The position numbers and the translations under genes are program-made. From Laccaria trichodermophora (Eukaryota > Basidiomycota > Agaricomycetes > Agaricales > Hydnangiaceae), in contig JACTVC010000003.1 of assembly GCA_018417955.1 (NCBI GenBank), positions 806,001 through 870,000 of the forward strand: DNA of 64,000 nt, given 5' to 3'. Each line of letters begins with the position of its first letter. Positions within the stretch are counted from its first letter, which is position 1. This document shows, piece by piece, positions 1 through 12,315 of this stretch. A model generated the notes under the pieces. It did not search any database and was not told the origin of the DNA. It saw nothing but the letters and a program-made list of their open reading frames with translations.

Positions 1-1405
1 TCGAGCTCAGACTCACCCGCTACCTGTCCCCCTCCACTACGCAAACTCGCAACAACTGCAGCTAGAGCGGGTCCTGGAATGTTCCACTCTGCAAGCCTTT
101 GCAGAACGGACAATTGATTTTCTGAGAGCAACCCGTCGGTCGGAGCATCGCGAGCAGACGCCGAAGATGTTTGTGGAGAACTTCCAGTGTCAGGAAAGTC
201 AGGAAGCGGAGGCAGGTGTTTACTTTGAGAGTGTATGGATGGAGGAGAGAAGACGGGTGACTCTGTCGTTGAGCGGTTGAGAACATCCCTTTGCCTGGTG
301 GATGAAGGTGGCGACGGAAGTAGTTCGGGATATGCAACCACATCCGTTATAGCTTGGGTTGGAGGGGACGTTATTTCCATATAGTCCAGTGGAATGCGTT
401 GCTCCTCGTAACGAGATGTACCATATTGAAAAACTGGGTTGTTATACCCAGAGATCCCTGTGAATAGTTGGTCCATGGCTGTGGACTTTTCAACAGTGTC
501 CAGTGTGACCGTCTCAATCGAGGATCGTCGCCGTTGGCGAAGGAATAGTGTGCAGATAAGGAGGAATAGGAGAGCCACGATTCCTGTCACGATTCCAACA
601 ATGATGCCGATTTTTGGCGCCTTGCGCTTGGATGCAGTTGTATCGCCCAAAGGTCCAGGGATGGTTGTGCTCGTTGATATGGTTGTGCTCGTTGATATGG
701 CTATGCTTGTTGATATAGTGGTGCTCATCGAGGGCACCGACGCGGCCGTGTAACTGGGCAGATCGGAAGAGAATTAGTGTCTAGCGAGTTCAAGAGACAT
801 AACAAGACATACACGAAGCTATTTATATTCACCCATGTAGCTTGGATCTCGAGGTTTGGATCGAGAGAGGCAACTGAGACGGTATGGTTTCCCGGGATGA
901 GGACGTCCGAGGTCCATGTGAGCGGCAGGCAGTCAGTGACAGCTACCCCGGCCTTGTTAGTATTGACCTCAGTGACATTTGTTCCATCGAGGGAAACCTG
1001 TCCGATCCACCCATCGACGGCGTATAGGAAGTTGATTGTGACTCTATTTCCTGAAATGCAATTGGGTGAGAAACGCGTACCTAACAATGCGGCTTCGAGG
1101 ATCCACAGTAACAATGCGAAGACTTGACCTACCTGTGAATGTCAGAGATACACTCTGGCCGTTTCCCCATATCCAACGTATTCCACCACAATTCGGGTGA
1201 TAGACTTCGGACCCAATCCAACTGGACAAAAGACATCTAAGTGAACTCCTGCCAGGGCCGCGTGCAAGCACAGTGTAAGTCCTCACATGTTTGCTGGGAC
1301 AGTGACCAATCTTGTGTCGTTGACACCAACAGTTATGTCCTGAGCCCAGCATATATCGAGGATAAGAAGACTAAAAAACAATATGACGGCAGATGGGGAC
1401 GCCAT
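1..1405 (-). CDS. secreted/single-pass membrane protein, 3' end beyond window
   Basis: The start ATG at 1405 opens a signal peptide (MASPSAVILFF..., hydrophobic to about residue 20, then AQD). The ectodomain is rich in N-glycosylation sites (NVT, NHT) and contains a beta-rich stretch ending around ATWVNINSF. A Ser/Thr-rich stalk (repeated ISTST) follows, then one membrane helix near 575-625 (IGIIVGIVTGIVALLFLLI), a basic stop-transfer RQRRR, and a cytoplasmic tail rich in Pro/Ser. I infer at least three introns in the ectodomain, near 1270-1310, 1055-1130 and 740-800. The frame is still open at base 1, so the C-terminus lies outside. The architecture matches the many agaricomycete surface proteins with lectin-like ectodomains. 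It is divergently arranged with a similar gene at 2092. Function unknown. Confidence 0.75.
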
Positions 1406-2091
1406 AACCAAGCAAAAAGGTTGACGCCGAGTTCTGGTGGCTTGCAGGCATGGGCGGCTGGTACTTATACATGTGTGGGCATGTTCCTGATAATTAACTC
1501 AAGGTTTTACAGTGTGTTGCATACATTGAGATTGCACTCCAGAAAACTTGTTTGTACTTGTAGTTTGTTCGGACTGATGTCAGCGTCAACTACATAGCTT
1601 GAAGTGCTCAGAAAGTCAACAGAAAGTCTGGGGTTTAGAAAGTACGGCTACCTTTGTGCGGCAGTTTGTACGTCGGGTAATTCGAGGCCGTCCGTGAATT
1701 GGAAAGTACGGAGCCAAAAAGTACAGGGATTTGTCCGGGGAGTACAGGGGCTGCGAAGTGCTTGGAGTCAGGTCACGGAATATTGAATCTTCGAGTGGGA
1801 GGCCCCTGCTCAATGAATAAGTTTCGCCTGAGGCTTCTGTTAGCAATTGTTGATCTTGATGTGTTGATAACCGTTTCCAAGCTCACGAAGGGCAGGCACG
1901 CTGGACGATAGGAAAACTGCCCCCATCTTCCCACATCATTCGCTCATGTTGTCAAGTTATAGTACGTTATAATCACCCGATTCTTCGAAGCGTTGGTGGG
2001 TGACTCCTTCTCGCCGCTTTCTTTGATCTTGACTGCCACACAGATATCTAGTTCTTGGCCTTCCACAAGTACGGTTGTTCCTCATACATGA
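1406..2091. other. divergent intergenic region
   Basis: About 690 bases separate the two head-to-head membrane-protein genes. Only short unconvincing ORFs are present. It probably holds both promoters and any missing 5' exon of the plus-strand gene. I see no recognisable motif that I can name. Confidence 0.4.
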
Positions 2092-3612
2092 ATGTTGAAC
2101 AGTTCAAGTCGAACCATCAAAGTCGACGATACAGATCCTCACATAATCTACAATGGGGGGCCATGGATATTGGACAACGGGAGTCAGAGTAAGCTGGGGA
2201 ACTTTGGCGCTCCTTATCAAAATACTTTGCACGGCGTAAAGAAGGGGAGTGGGAGCCTGTCATATAACTTTCAAGGTGAGTAGTCAAGGATTCCCTCTCA
2301 TCGTTCTCGCTTGAATACAATTCTCTACTGCAGGATCAGCAGTAATGGTTTATGGGACGATGAATATACGCAACAACTCAGGAGTCATTGACCCCAAATG
2401 GTCATGTTTTATAGACGGGGTCGCCATTCCAACCGTCCCACCATTCCAATATCCTGAGAACAACTACCCACTCTGTGAACAAAGCCAACTTTCTGATGGG
2501 GACCATACTATCATTGTGAGCGCGACGAGCAATGGCCAACCTTTTTGGTTCGACGACATTGAGTATACACCTTCCCTTGGTGTATCATTGGATAACGCGA
2601 CTATCGTCGTCGATCATATGGACTCCTCTATACAATATGGTCCAGGCTGGTTGCCTCTGGGCGACACAGCCAACATGACAAGCATCAATGGTGCACAGAT
2701 GAATCTCCAGTTCACGGGTTAGCAGTATAATTATCTTTCGTTCCCCAATCTAACCTTTTCTCAGGGGTCGGTTTAAGCTGGGTAGGGTTTATCCCAACAG
2801 AGCTTCCTCATGAACCAGCTCCCGCATTGTACACCGTAGACGATCTGTCTCCAGTTGCTTTCGTTCTTCCTGGTCTGCCTTCAAACTCAACCACACTCTT
2901 CAATCAAGTATTTTTTGCGACACCAGCTCTTCCGTATGGCCCTCACAACCTGACTGTCGTATATCAAGGTGGAAACACACTCACCCCTCTCACCCTCACC
3001 AATCTACTCATACAAAACGGATCTCCGTTGGTCTCCGGGGTCAACACCACAAGTACCGCCGCCAACACCACACATCCAGGAGTATCGACGGCGACGGCGT
3101 CCACTCGCGCGCGAGCTGGACCCATTGTTGGTGGCGTCTTTGGAACTATACTCGCCGTTCTCTTGCTTGCCATCCTATTTGTTTTTGCGCGCAGATGGTA
3201 TCGCCGTTACAAGAAACCAGTTCTACGACCTACACCAGGATACGCACACTCTTTCGATCCCACAGCTCCGTTGGACATGGAGATGGAAAACCGACGTTCA
3301 CTTGCCCCTTCAATCATCACTCAGGACCCTCGATACCCACCTTTCACACCAGGAATACACCATGATACCCAGTCAACTGTGACTTTCGATCCTCCACCGC
3401 TGCACCCTGCTGCACAGACAGAAAGTAACCCCACATCGTCCTACATTTCACAATCAAATTATCGGAATCTCGAACCAGCTTATACGGTGGCCTCTGGCTC
3501 TGCTGGATATCCATATGCTTCAGTTGGTATAGGCGCTTTCCACCAAGCCCTCTTGTTAAGCAAGAGTCAAGAGGTTGCCTCCGGCTCAAGAATGCGGGAC
3601 AGCTACATGTGA
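2092..3612 (+). CDS. single-pass membrane protein with two beta-rich ectodomains
   Basis: Three exons: 2092 to about 2274, about 2335 to 2719, and about 2765 to 3612. The ectodomain begins VDDTDPHIIYNG, a signature of a widespread agaricomycete surface-protein family with paired jelly-roll-like domains. The second half restarts with LDNATIVVDHMDSSIQYGPGW, so two related units are present. A Thr-rich glycosylated stalk (NTTSTAANTT) precedes a membrane helix (VGGVFGTILAVLLLAILFV) with stop-transfer RRWYRRYKK, followed by a cytoplasmic tail of about 150 residues ending RMRDSYM. No signal peptide is visible at the chosen start, so a short upstream 5' exon may be missing. Neighbouring divergent gene has the same topology. 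Ligand and role unknown. Confidence 0.8.
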
Positions 3613-4474
3613 ACTGGGAGACGCGAACTTTCATATTTGGCATACATCTGTACGAGGTTGTTGATGCGAGACGATGAAAAAGACGCTACAAAAAAATTGT
3701 ATACTGTATACCCCATGTTGCACAAGACTCGATTGGAGATCGGAACGGAATCTACTGAGCCCCAGACTGCCCGAGAAGATTTGCTGCAATTTAAAGGTTT
3801 GCATTCGTGCTTGATTCGTGCAGGGTCGTCGAGTTTTTTTAGAACATTCTCCCGCGAGTGCGTGATTTCCAAGTCGAGGAGAGTGAAGTTACGTAACATA
3901 AACATTCTTATCACGGCACGACGTAAAATAACCGCAAGAACGTTTGCTTGACATGGGCTTGACATCTGCATCACGTTCTCAAATGCGAAGGACGCCAAAG
4001 GACGCTTGGCTATGAGCTTCATTGACAGCCTTACATGTAAGACCAGATAATAGCTTTTGAGGTGTATCTGAAGTAACTGCGACGCAACGAGGTGCGCATA
4101 AGCATTCTTAATATTCAGGGAGCGGAGGGGACGACAAACTGAAGTCGCCAAATTCATTGTCGGAATCCGGAAGTGTCTCGAAAGTGTTATGTTTTGATGC
4201 TAACCTCAAGCAGCGACGTGCCAGGTCCGTGGCAAATCTCCATTGAACTAAATTACATCCCCACTAGCACATGCCGTCACTTATATGGCGGTATTGAGCT
4301 TAGACAGGTGTTGCTGGCAGGTTGCCTCTCTGCCCTTCGATGCTCCCCTTGCCGTCTCCCCTCACACCAATACGAACCGCAGAGACTCCGCTATCACTTA
4401 TCTGACCATTCAAGAGCTCCTAGGCCGTCTTGGTCTCTGCTTAGGCCCTCTGTGAACCCGGCGAAGCTAGCCGT
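3613..4474. other. intergenic region, no supported gene
   Basis: A minus-strand reading frame of about 184 codons (3603-4157) overlaps the 3' end of the upstream gene. It has no domain, no intron-exon logic and poor codon usage, so I do not call it. Nothing else is recognised. Confidence 0.4.
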
Positions 4475-5959
4475 ATGTCGACCTTTACGTGGGAGGATCT
4501 ATTAAGTGGCATAGACACCATTCAAGAGGTGCGCTACGCTATCGCGGCGATGTACGCCTTGCAGCTTTATGAGTGGTTCGCGTCGTATGTTCCGATCCCC
4601 CATTCTGCAAACTTGGACACTGATATTTTCGTGCTAGGTTCGATAAGGAAGTTTCCCTTGTACGTTCCTTCTGCACGATCAAGTATTATCATCAGGGGAC
4701 TAATCGAGTGAGCAGATCCACCCAGCGCGATGGTCCTCCATCAAGGTCGCATACCTTCTTTGCCGCTATTATCCACTCTGTTTCTGGCCAGCATTCATGT
4801 GGGCCTACATCGGGAATCACGGTCCAGAAGTGTGCAAATACGTCTTACGGCCTATTCATGCTTTGCTCGCACCATTTGTAAGTCTCTTCGCACTCGCTGG
4901 TTCAAGAAATTAATTCACGATATGACTTACTAGCTATTTTTCTCTCAAGGTTTGAGTCTCGCCTAGTTCACCAAGAATTTAGTGTCTTACTTCGATTCAG
5001 CTGTGATGGTGATGAGAGCCTACGCGTTCTCTGGGCGCAATAGACGGGTATTGATACCTCTGGCAACATGTTACTCAGGCCTACTCGCTGTGAACATCTG
5101 GGTTTTCTGTGTTCGCATCGAAGCTATCCCTTCATCCTTTTACACCTTGATTGGCGGAACCGGCTGTTTCCCCAACTATGGCGATCAGATCATGGCTGAG
5201 AAAATTGGGGTGAGTATTTTAAAAATTTATATGGCTTCAAAGCTTACACAGTGTTGATAGTATTCAATGGTTCGTCTTCTGTTCAGTTAAAGGGTGTATC
5301 AGATTATCAATATGTAATCACAGTTAGCTGCCACACTGATGGACTTGATATCTCTCGTTTTCGTTTTTATTGTGAATGTTTTTGTCATCGCGGTGTGCTC
5401 TTTGCAAACTTACACTCTTTGCAGCAATGTCGGAAAGCGCAAAACAGGGAGGTCTCCCTTGCACGGTACTTCATCAGCCAAGGCGAGTAACTTCTGTTAA
5501 ACGACCTGTTGTGAAGGCGGTCTAACGCTCCAACAGGTCTCTCTGCGTTTGGCTTTATTGCCTTCATAAATGCAACGAGCGCTGTATGCTTCTTCCGGTA
5601 GGTTGATCTTCTAGCTATATGTGAAGTCACAGAATCCCTCATTTTCTTTCTAAAGCCAGAATCACGGTGGTCGTGGTGTTGGCCTACCTCTGGTCCTTAT
5701 TTCATCAAACCTCGTTGTGAGCTCATTTACCCATTTCATCATAATCGGGAGCTAACAAACAACCTAAAGGCTTGCAGAGTGTGAGTTCGCCCATATCCCA
5801 ACATCTGATTGTTATTTAACTGCACTTTCTCTTTCTAGGATCCTCCTCTTGCGCCGAAAAGCGTCCCCAACGCACTCTGAAATATCAAGGAGAAACTCGA
5901 ATATCGTTCGTAACGCACTCACACCTTCCGACGTATGGACTATGGATCCCGAAGAATAA
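4475..5959 (+). CDS. DUF6533 seven-helix integral membrane protein
   Basis: The start ATG is at 4475 (MSTFTWEDL). The first helix region (AMYALQLYEWFASY) is followed after an intron by IHPARWSSIKVAYLLCRYYPL, the characteristic DUF6533 block seen at the N-terminus of hundreds of basidiomycete membrane proteins. Later exons encode VMRAYAFSGRNRRVL (a conserved 'R-Y-A-L/F-x-GRNR' turn), further helices (LVFVFIVNVFVIAVCSLQTY) and a short cytoplasmic end finishing at TAA 5957-5959 (SDVWTMDPEE). I count seven or eight short introns. The family resembles GPCRs in topology, but ligand and signalling are unknown. Exact exon edges between about 4660 and 5000 and between 5210 and 5320 are approximate. 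Confidence 0.75.
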
Positions 5960-6651
5960 TAGACTTGACCATTATACAGCTCGTGACGACTATTTATACT
6001 TAGCGCATCATTCATTCACATTTGTATATATATTTGCAAGAGCACCACTGTCGATAGCTATAGCATATTCGCTTTCAAATGATTTGGGACAGGTTGGCAG
6101 TTTCGGCCTTTGATCATCTTGACGTACAAGCGCCAATATGTTGTCATCCCAAAAATTAATTATAGGTTGCCCACATATAGGGCAAAAGACGAATGGATAT
6201 TCGAGCAGAATCGTGAAAGTTGCGCAATGTATACACTGTTGGCGGCGACGAAATAAATAAGGGAGAAGAAATCGATAGGTAACTAGGAATATAGGACGAC
6301 GTCATTGACCAAAGCAGCGTGCACATATACGTGAAGGTAAAGCATGAAAAACATGGTATGTATATGGAGGGAAAGAAGAAAACGGTCCCTGAACAGTAAG
6401 TTGAAAAGTACGAGCATGGAATCGGATGGGATCAGGGCGTCAAGATGTGGCAAGATAAAATAAAAAAACAAGTCGGTTGAGCGATAATGAAATAAAATGC
6501 AAAAGGGAGGAGGGGGGAAATAGAAGGGTGTACAGATAACTCGATGCAACGAGAAGCGGAGCGGCACACGTCCAAGGTGTGTCGAGGGTAGAGTCTATAG
6601 TAAACAATAAGTTACATAGCAAAGTCTGGCCAAGGGAATAGATAGGTTTTC
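5960..6651. other. convergent intergenic region
   Basis: About 690 bases lie between two convergently transcribed genes. The sequence is AT-rich with A-tracts and is expected to hold both 3' UTRs. No gene is supported. Confidence 0.4.
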
Positions 6652-8250
6652 TTAGATCCCTCCATAGGCGTCATCAGCATCATAGACGGTATGAGTGGAT
6701 AACGGACGCCTGGAAGCAGTGGAAGGAGCCGCCTCTGGAATTGCCGAAGTCGCCATCATAGGGGAGGAAGATGATGATGGTGCCGCGTTATTATCATCCA
6801 CATTGGCCACCATCAGCGGTGCCACCTTCACATCCCTCTTCATCTCCGTGTACGACCCATCATCCATGTACGCAGGAGGCGCACCCCCAGTTTGGGTTGG
6901 CTGACGAGTGAGGTACGCGCCTTGCTCGCCCGGATTGCCAGGAGGGGGGCTGCCAGCACTGCGTGAGGAGGTAGTTGAAGTGGAATGCTCGATGGCGGTA
7001 GCGGATGCGAAAGGATTGGGAAGGGAGTCATTCAATTCATGTGGTGACGGGGTCCTAATGTTCTGCGGCGGCATGATCTGACCTGGGCCAAATGCAGACT
7101 GTTGAGCTGGGCCGGGGTATTGGGGGAAGTGAGGGCCTTGGGATGGTTGACGTTGTAGGTATCGCACATCGGGGGCTCCATACGCGCCATAGGGAGCAGC
7201 GCCAGGGCCATACCCCTGATTGGAAGAGGGATACTGTTGACCGTTGTGTGGGATAGGAGGAGCGCCGAAAGGGTTTGGAGCACCATAAGGAGCGGGAGAA
7301 CCATTATATTGTCCATTCTGACCAGGAGCAGCACCGTAGTTGTGGAAGTTTCTTGGGTCAGAGCCGTACTGAGTTGGGGAATCAGCATCAGAGTAGGGAT
7401 ATGCCGACGGCGGGGCAGCAGGAGATTGTGCTGTTCGTCGTTCGACCATGGACGGTGGGCGTGGCTTGAAGCCAGGTTCATCATTGGCGTCATCGAGCAG
7501 AACGGCAGATCGACGGAATCGGTCTGGACTGAACTCATCCCTTTCCGCAGCTCTCTTACGCCATCGACGCTGTATATAAGCTAAATTGAGCATCTCCCAC
7601 CGATAGCCAATAGAAATGGACTCACAATGAAAAAGCCTGCTATAGCTATAACAACTACAAGGACAACAATACCTCCTGCAATGCTGCCAACGATACTACC
7701 TGTGCTCGTGCTGCCTGTCGACGACGGTGAAGCAGAGGCGCTGGCCGCCGGCGATGATGAATGCTGCGTCACAAAAGATGTCAAAGTGACGGGCGCGCGA
7801 GACGGTTTCGTCTGCGTCGTCGAAGGTAACACCTATTATTTCGGGAAGATAAGAATCAAAGTGGTGAGGAGGAAGATATAATCGTACGGGTGTAGTTGTA
7901 GAAGGGGTAGTAACAGGGGCCACTTTAATCGGCTTAGTGGAAATGGTAGAAGAAGTCGTCTCGCTCGAAGTCGTTGTGCTGGAAGTCGTGACAGACGTCG
8001 TTGTGGTTGGTACCGCTGGCTGAGAAGCAGCATTAGTTGTGGTGGTGGTTGTTGCCGCCGCTGATGGGGGGTTAGTCGAGTTCTTTTTTACTTACAAGAC
8101 CAAAGAATACATACCCTTGGGTCCTTTGTCTGCAGCATCGCCTGCAGCCGCCGCAGGGGCCGCGGGGGTTACAACATTCTCTGGCCCCTGCCTGCGGGCT
8201 TTTGCGCTTCGCCTGTGTACAGCGCGCTGGTGTAGAATCTGGTCAGTCAT
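6652..8250 (-). CDS. SKG6-like single-pass membrane protein (paralog of 23.5 kb gene)
   Basis: The ATG is at 8250 (MTDQILHQRAVHRRSAKARRQG). Exon 1 ends at a GTATGT donor near 8113. A Ser/Thr-rich stalk follows (long Thr runs encoded near 7930-8040), then after a second intron the helix GSIVGSIAGGIVVLVVVIAIAGFFI (near 7625-7700). A third intron leads to the cytoplasmic part RRWRKRAAERDEFSPDRFRRSAV, a low-complexity Pro/Gly/Tyr/Gln-rich tail and the end YDADDAYGGI. The order (glycosylated stalk, small-residue helix, R-R-x-R-K-R-A, D-F/FRxSA-V) is that of SKG6/AXL2-type transmembrane domain proteins of the fungal cell surface. There is no obvious cleaved signal peptide, so it is probably inserted by the helix itself. 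Role unknown, possibly wall or polarity sensing (inference). Confidence 0.8.
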
Positions 8251-8791
8251 GAGAACGAGTGGTCTGTCTTGTTGTGCTTCGGTGTATTTTAACGTCAATA
8301 GAGCCAAGTGAGCGAAAAAGAGGAACGAGTGTGGAGTAAAAGACAGGAATTGGCACAGTTGGCCAGAAATCGAGGAAGGAAGCGAAGTTGGGGAGGAGGC
8401 AACCAAACAAAGTCACAATTGAGGGAAACATTTCCTGATCATATCGGCCCTGTCCGTTGTCAAGTGACCACTCGGCTTGTAAATTGTTTCTGCGTGTTCA
8501 ATCTTGGCTCAATGAATCCCATCTTTACTGTGTAAGTACTGGTCTCGTGTAGTGTCTTGCATTTTTCTATTTCACCTTAGTCAACACCACTTCCTGCAAA
8601 TGTTTGAGGGCGTCTCGGAGGCCGGACAGATCCCTGATCATGAGGCTTGACGTTAACATACCTATTTATACACTTTTACACTCGAACCCTCAGTGTTTTC
8701 GGAGGTTGCAGGGCGTGGGGAAAATAATGCTCACCGAAATTTTGGGAAATCGTTATTTTTCTTTGTTCACTCAACGAGCGCCAGGTATTCC
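8251..8791. promoter_or_regulatory. divergent promoter region
   Basis: About 540 bases separate the head-to-head SKG6-like and F-box genes. It should contain both promoters, but no specific element is recognised. The plus-strand frame is open from about 8693, upstream of the chosen ATG of the F-box gene. Confidence 0.4.
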
Positions 8792-10306
8792 ATGTCCGGC
8801 GTCTCGCCAATATCGAAGCTCCCAGATGAGATCCTGTTATCTATTTTTCTCATTAACCAACCGCCATGTCGCCATCTCACAACTTGTCTGGAACAGCAGA
8901 AACGTACAATCCGATCTGCGTCGCAGGTATGCCGCCATTGGCGCGCCATTGCCTTGAATTACGCGATACTCTGGACATCAATTATGGACTTTGAGAAGGA
9001 CTCGCTTGAATGGTCTCAAGAGCTACTTCGTCGTTCAAAGCACATGCCGCTAAACATTGGCTGTTGCACGGCCGCATGCTGGCCAAAACACTTAGATCTC
9101 GTCCTAGACTTGGCTCCTCAATGCAGGACCTTTTGTCTTAAAGTCAAAGAGTTTACGGAGGGATTCCTGAAAGCAATCCAGAAACCGGCGCCTCATTTGG
9201 AAGTGTTCGGCGTGCATCCACATTGGAAGGGCGAGGCTGGTGTTTCGACCCTGCCAAAGATTCTATTCAACGGAGAAGCCCCAAAGCTCAGGAAAGTGCA
9301 TCTTAACTGCTGTCGCTTCGACATCACGACGCCTGTGTTTTCTCAACTCACATGCCTCGAAGTTTTGTGGGCCCATGGATTTGCAGGCCCGACGGTTTCG
9401 GAATGGCTCAATCTCCTGAACAACATTCCCCGACTGAAAAAGCTCCTCATATCAATGTCCATTTCCAGAACGTTACCGAGCACGGTACCTTTGCCCCGAG
9501 CCCAGCTTCCACATTTATCAGATCTCAGTCTGAGTTCACCTCTGGCTGAGTGCAGCAGTTTCCTCAGACACGTCGACATCCCCCCTCTCGAAACACTTTC
9601 ATTGACAGTCTACGAGCTTCGTTCTAATCCCGATTCTGAATTCATAGTGAGATTTTTTGAAAAAAGGATGGATGGTTGGGCACGTAATATGGTCAACTGC
9701 AAATGCCTCGCATTCATGGAGCCCCATTCCCTCCGGCTCAGTTGCAGCAATCGCGACCCGTTCGATCCTGATATCCAAGTTATTTTCGATTGGGAAGGAT
9801 CTCAAGTTGTACTGGAGCAGACCACAGCTCCGATCATTTGCTTCTCTCTTTCAGAGGTTTTCTTCCCGATCTTTCGCGGTGCTAAGTCGCTTCAAATGCA
9901 TCCAGGTTGCCTCCTTGATGAAGACGTCCAGGTCCTGAGCGACTCCGAGTCCACATCCATTAAGATTCTCGGCCTCTGGATTCTCCGTTTCTTCCACAAT
10001 TTGGTAACCCTGCAACTATTGGGAGATGCACATCTCATCCTGTTCCCCCACCTTGAACAGCAATTTTATGAGTCATCTGCCAAGGAAGTTAAAGACGTCA
10101 TATTGCCTTCACTGCAGGCTTTAGAGTTTAGCGCCAGTGACTTCAAGATGGATGACGGGAGTGGGCTAAAGGTTCTTCGGGCCTTCCTAGGATTGCGCGC
10201 CAGAGCTGGAAAGCCGATCAAGACCATATTATTCAATTATTGCCACTTGGATGAGGGATATCAAAGCATCGGGGAGGAGTTTGGAGTTGGTATAGCGTCT
10301 TCGTAA
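8792..10306 (+). CDS. F-box protein with LRR-like C-terminus
   Basis: An intronless ORF of 504 codons. I chose ATG 8792 (MSGVSPISKLPDEILLSIF) because the F-box begins right after it, and the longer open frame upstream lacks a good ATG. The F-box spans about residues 8-60, with LPDEILLSIF and the closing pattern VCRHWRAIALNYAILWTSI typical of agaricomycete F-box proteins. The rest contains irregular leucine-rich segments (APKLRKVHLNCCRF, FSQLTCLEVLWAHG, IPRLKKLLISMSI, PHLSDLSLSS). Such proteins act as substrate adaptors of SCF ubiquitin ligases through Skp1. The target is unknown. It is one of the large lineage-specific F-box expansions in mushrooms. Confidence 0.88.
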   Translation: MSGVSPISKLPDEILLSIFLINQPPCRHLTTCLEQQKRTIRSASQVCRHWRAIALNYAILWTSIMDFEKDSLEWSQELLRRSKHMPLNIGCCTAACWPKHLDLVLDLAPQCRTFCLKVKEFTEGFLKAIQKPAPHLEVFGVHPHWKGEAGVSTLPKILFNGEAPKLRKVHLNCCRFDITTPVFSQLTCLEVLWAHGFAGPTVSEWLNLLNNIPRLKKLLISMSISRTLPSTVPLPRAQLPHLSDLSLSSPLAECSSFLRHVDIPPLETLSLTVYELRSNPDSEFIVRFFEKRMDGWARNMVNCKCLAFMEPHSLRLSCSNRDPFDPDIQVIFDWEGSQVVLEQTTAPIICFSLSEVFFPIFRGAKSLQMHPGCLLDEDVQVLSDSESTSIKILGLWILRFFHNLVTLQLLGDAHLILFPHLEQQFYESSAKEVKDVILPSLQALEFSASDFKMDDGSGLKVLRAFLGLRARAGKPIKTILFNYCHLDEGYQSIGEEFGVGIASS

Positions 10307-10547
10307 ATCATTTCCGCCATGCGACTTGTACAGCACGCAACTCACTCTGCCCTCAATTTGACAACATATTATTCTTTTCTGTTGATTTATTGCCCTTTTG
10401 GCCGTTGCGTACAATTTCATGAATGAGTGCAGCCAAAGGGTGCCGCGGAACAAAGCAACGACAAACATTCATCGCAGCTTGTATCGCAGAGATCGCAGTT
10501 AACCAAGTTACGCCCGGACTGCTACGGTTTCCTCCACGTTCGCGACC

Positions 10548-12218
10548 ATGGATTACGCTGAGCACCCGCTGGTAGTGGACAACGGAACGGGGGTACGTCT
10601 CTCACAGACTTATATCCAGCGAAAGCACCAATCTCTCATCGCCATCGTCATAGTTCGTGAAAGTGGGATATGCGGGGTCTAATTTCCCAGAACACGGTAC
10701 TTCTCAATCCCTTACAACGCTGAAACGAGCTACTTATATAACGATAACATCTAGTATTTCCATCCATAATCGGCCGCCCCATCCTGCGCGCAGAAGAACG
10801 AGTCGGGTCCGCCCTAATCAAAGACATAATGGTAGGCGACGAAGCGGCCTCCAACCGAACCTACCTCCAAGTAACGCAACCAATGGAACACGGCATCGTC
10901 AAAAACTGGGAAGACATGAAACATCTATGGGATTATACGTTTGATGAGAAGTTGAAGGTCGATACGAGGGGCCGGAAGGTCCTGTTAACGGAACCGCCTA
11001 TGAACCCGAAAGTGAACAGGCAGAGGATGTGTCAAGTTATGTTTGAGGAGTATGGGTTTCAGGGGGTGTATGTTGCTATCCAGGCTGTGTTGACGCTTTA
11101 TGCGCAGGGTGAGTTTTCTTTCACTCAAGGTTGTTGCATCGATGAGGGCTAATGAAGAGTACGATTAGGTCTGACGACGGGTGTGGTCGTCGACTCAGGA
11201 GACGGCGTAACGCACATCGTACCCGTATACGACGGGTACGCGATGCCGCACCTTACGCGGCGATTAGACATCGCTGGGCGGGACGTGACGCGATATCTGA
11301 TCAAGCTGCTCCTCATGCGTGGGTACGCGTTCAATCGTACGGCGGATTTCGAGACGGTTAGAGAGATCAAGGAGAAGCTGTGTTATGTTAGGTCTGTCTG
11401 TCTGTTCCTTCCCCCCCTTCCATCCTGCATGCATCTTATCTGATTGTGGGATTGGGTAGTTATGACCTTGAACTCGATACGCGTCTGTCCGAGGAGACTA
11501 CGGTGTTGGTGGAGAGTTACACTGTCAGTATCCTTCCTTCCTTCTCTTTTTGATCACTAAACTGGGATGACAGCTTCCAGACGGACGTACCATCAAAGTC
11601 GGCTCAGAACGATTCGAAGCGCCAGAATGTATGTTCCAGCCTCACCTAGTCGACATTGAACAGCCCGGTGTAGCTGGTACATCCTTCCCCTCCTTCCCCC
11701 CATCCATTGTCCTCTTTTATACCCTACTGAACACTCACAACGTAACGTAGAAATGCTATTTCAAACAATCCAAACCGCCCCAGTAGACGTCCGCACAGAG
11801 CTCTACAAACACGTTGTCCTCTCCGGTGGATCAAGCATGTACCCAGGTCTTCCGAGCAGGTTGGAGAAGGAGATGAAACAGCTTTATTTGACGAGGGTGT
11901 TGGGTGGGGATCCGGCGCGGTTGAATGTAAGTTTCTCTCGCTTCCTCTTTTGTTTATGTGTTACCTTCCTCCTTTTCTTCGTTCTTTCTTCTGGACGTGT
12001 TTTCTTTAATTCGTCTGCTCGACGCTTACAATTGAACATACAAACAGAAATTCAAAATCAAGATCGAAGATCCCCCTCGCAGGAAACACATGGTTTTCCT
12101 TGGAGGTGCGGTGTTGGCGGATATCATGAAGGGCCGTGAGGACTTTTGGATATCGCGCGAGGAGTGGTTCGAGAAGGGCGTTGCGTCGTTGGATAAGTTG
12201 GGCAGAGGGGATAATTAA
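10548..12218 (+). CDS. arp2: actin-related protein 2 (ARP2/3 complex)
   Basis: About eight exons encode a full-length actin-fold protein. Exon 1 (10548-10592) gives [15 protein letters not shown]. The next exons give [14 protein letters not shown] and [16 protein letters not shown]. Diagnostic ARP2 segments follow: [40 protein letters not shown], the phosphate-2 loop [74 protein letters not shown] and the end [10 protein letters not shown]. The stop is TAA at 12216-12218. ARP2 pairs with ARP3 to seed branched actin filaments at cortical patches and endocytic sites. All nucleotide-binding loops look intact, so the gene should be functional. It converges on the pyridoxal kinase gene with only about 100 bases between stops, so the 3' UTRs probably overlap. 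Confidence 0.95.
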
Positions 12219-12315
12219 TTAGTTGGGTAGTGTAAGGAAGTTTTCTATGATTGATGTGTTCGTGTATGGAAAGTGAGAGCCAAGTCAACGTAAATAAGTC
12301 TAGAGCTCTCCCTCA

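Noticed and set aside
3603..4157. Minus-strand frame of 184 codons
   Set aside because: No domain, overlaps the preceding gene's 3' end, coding composition poor.
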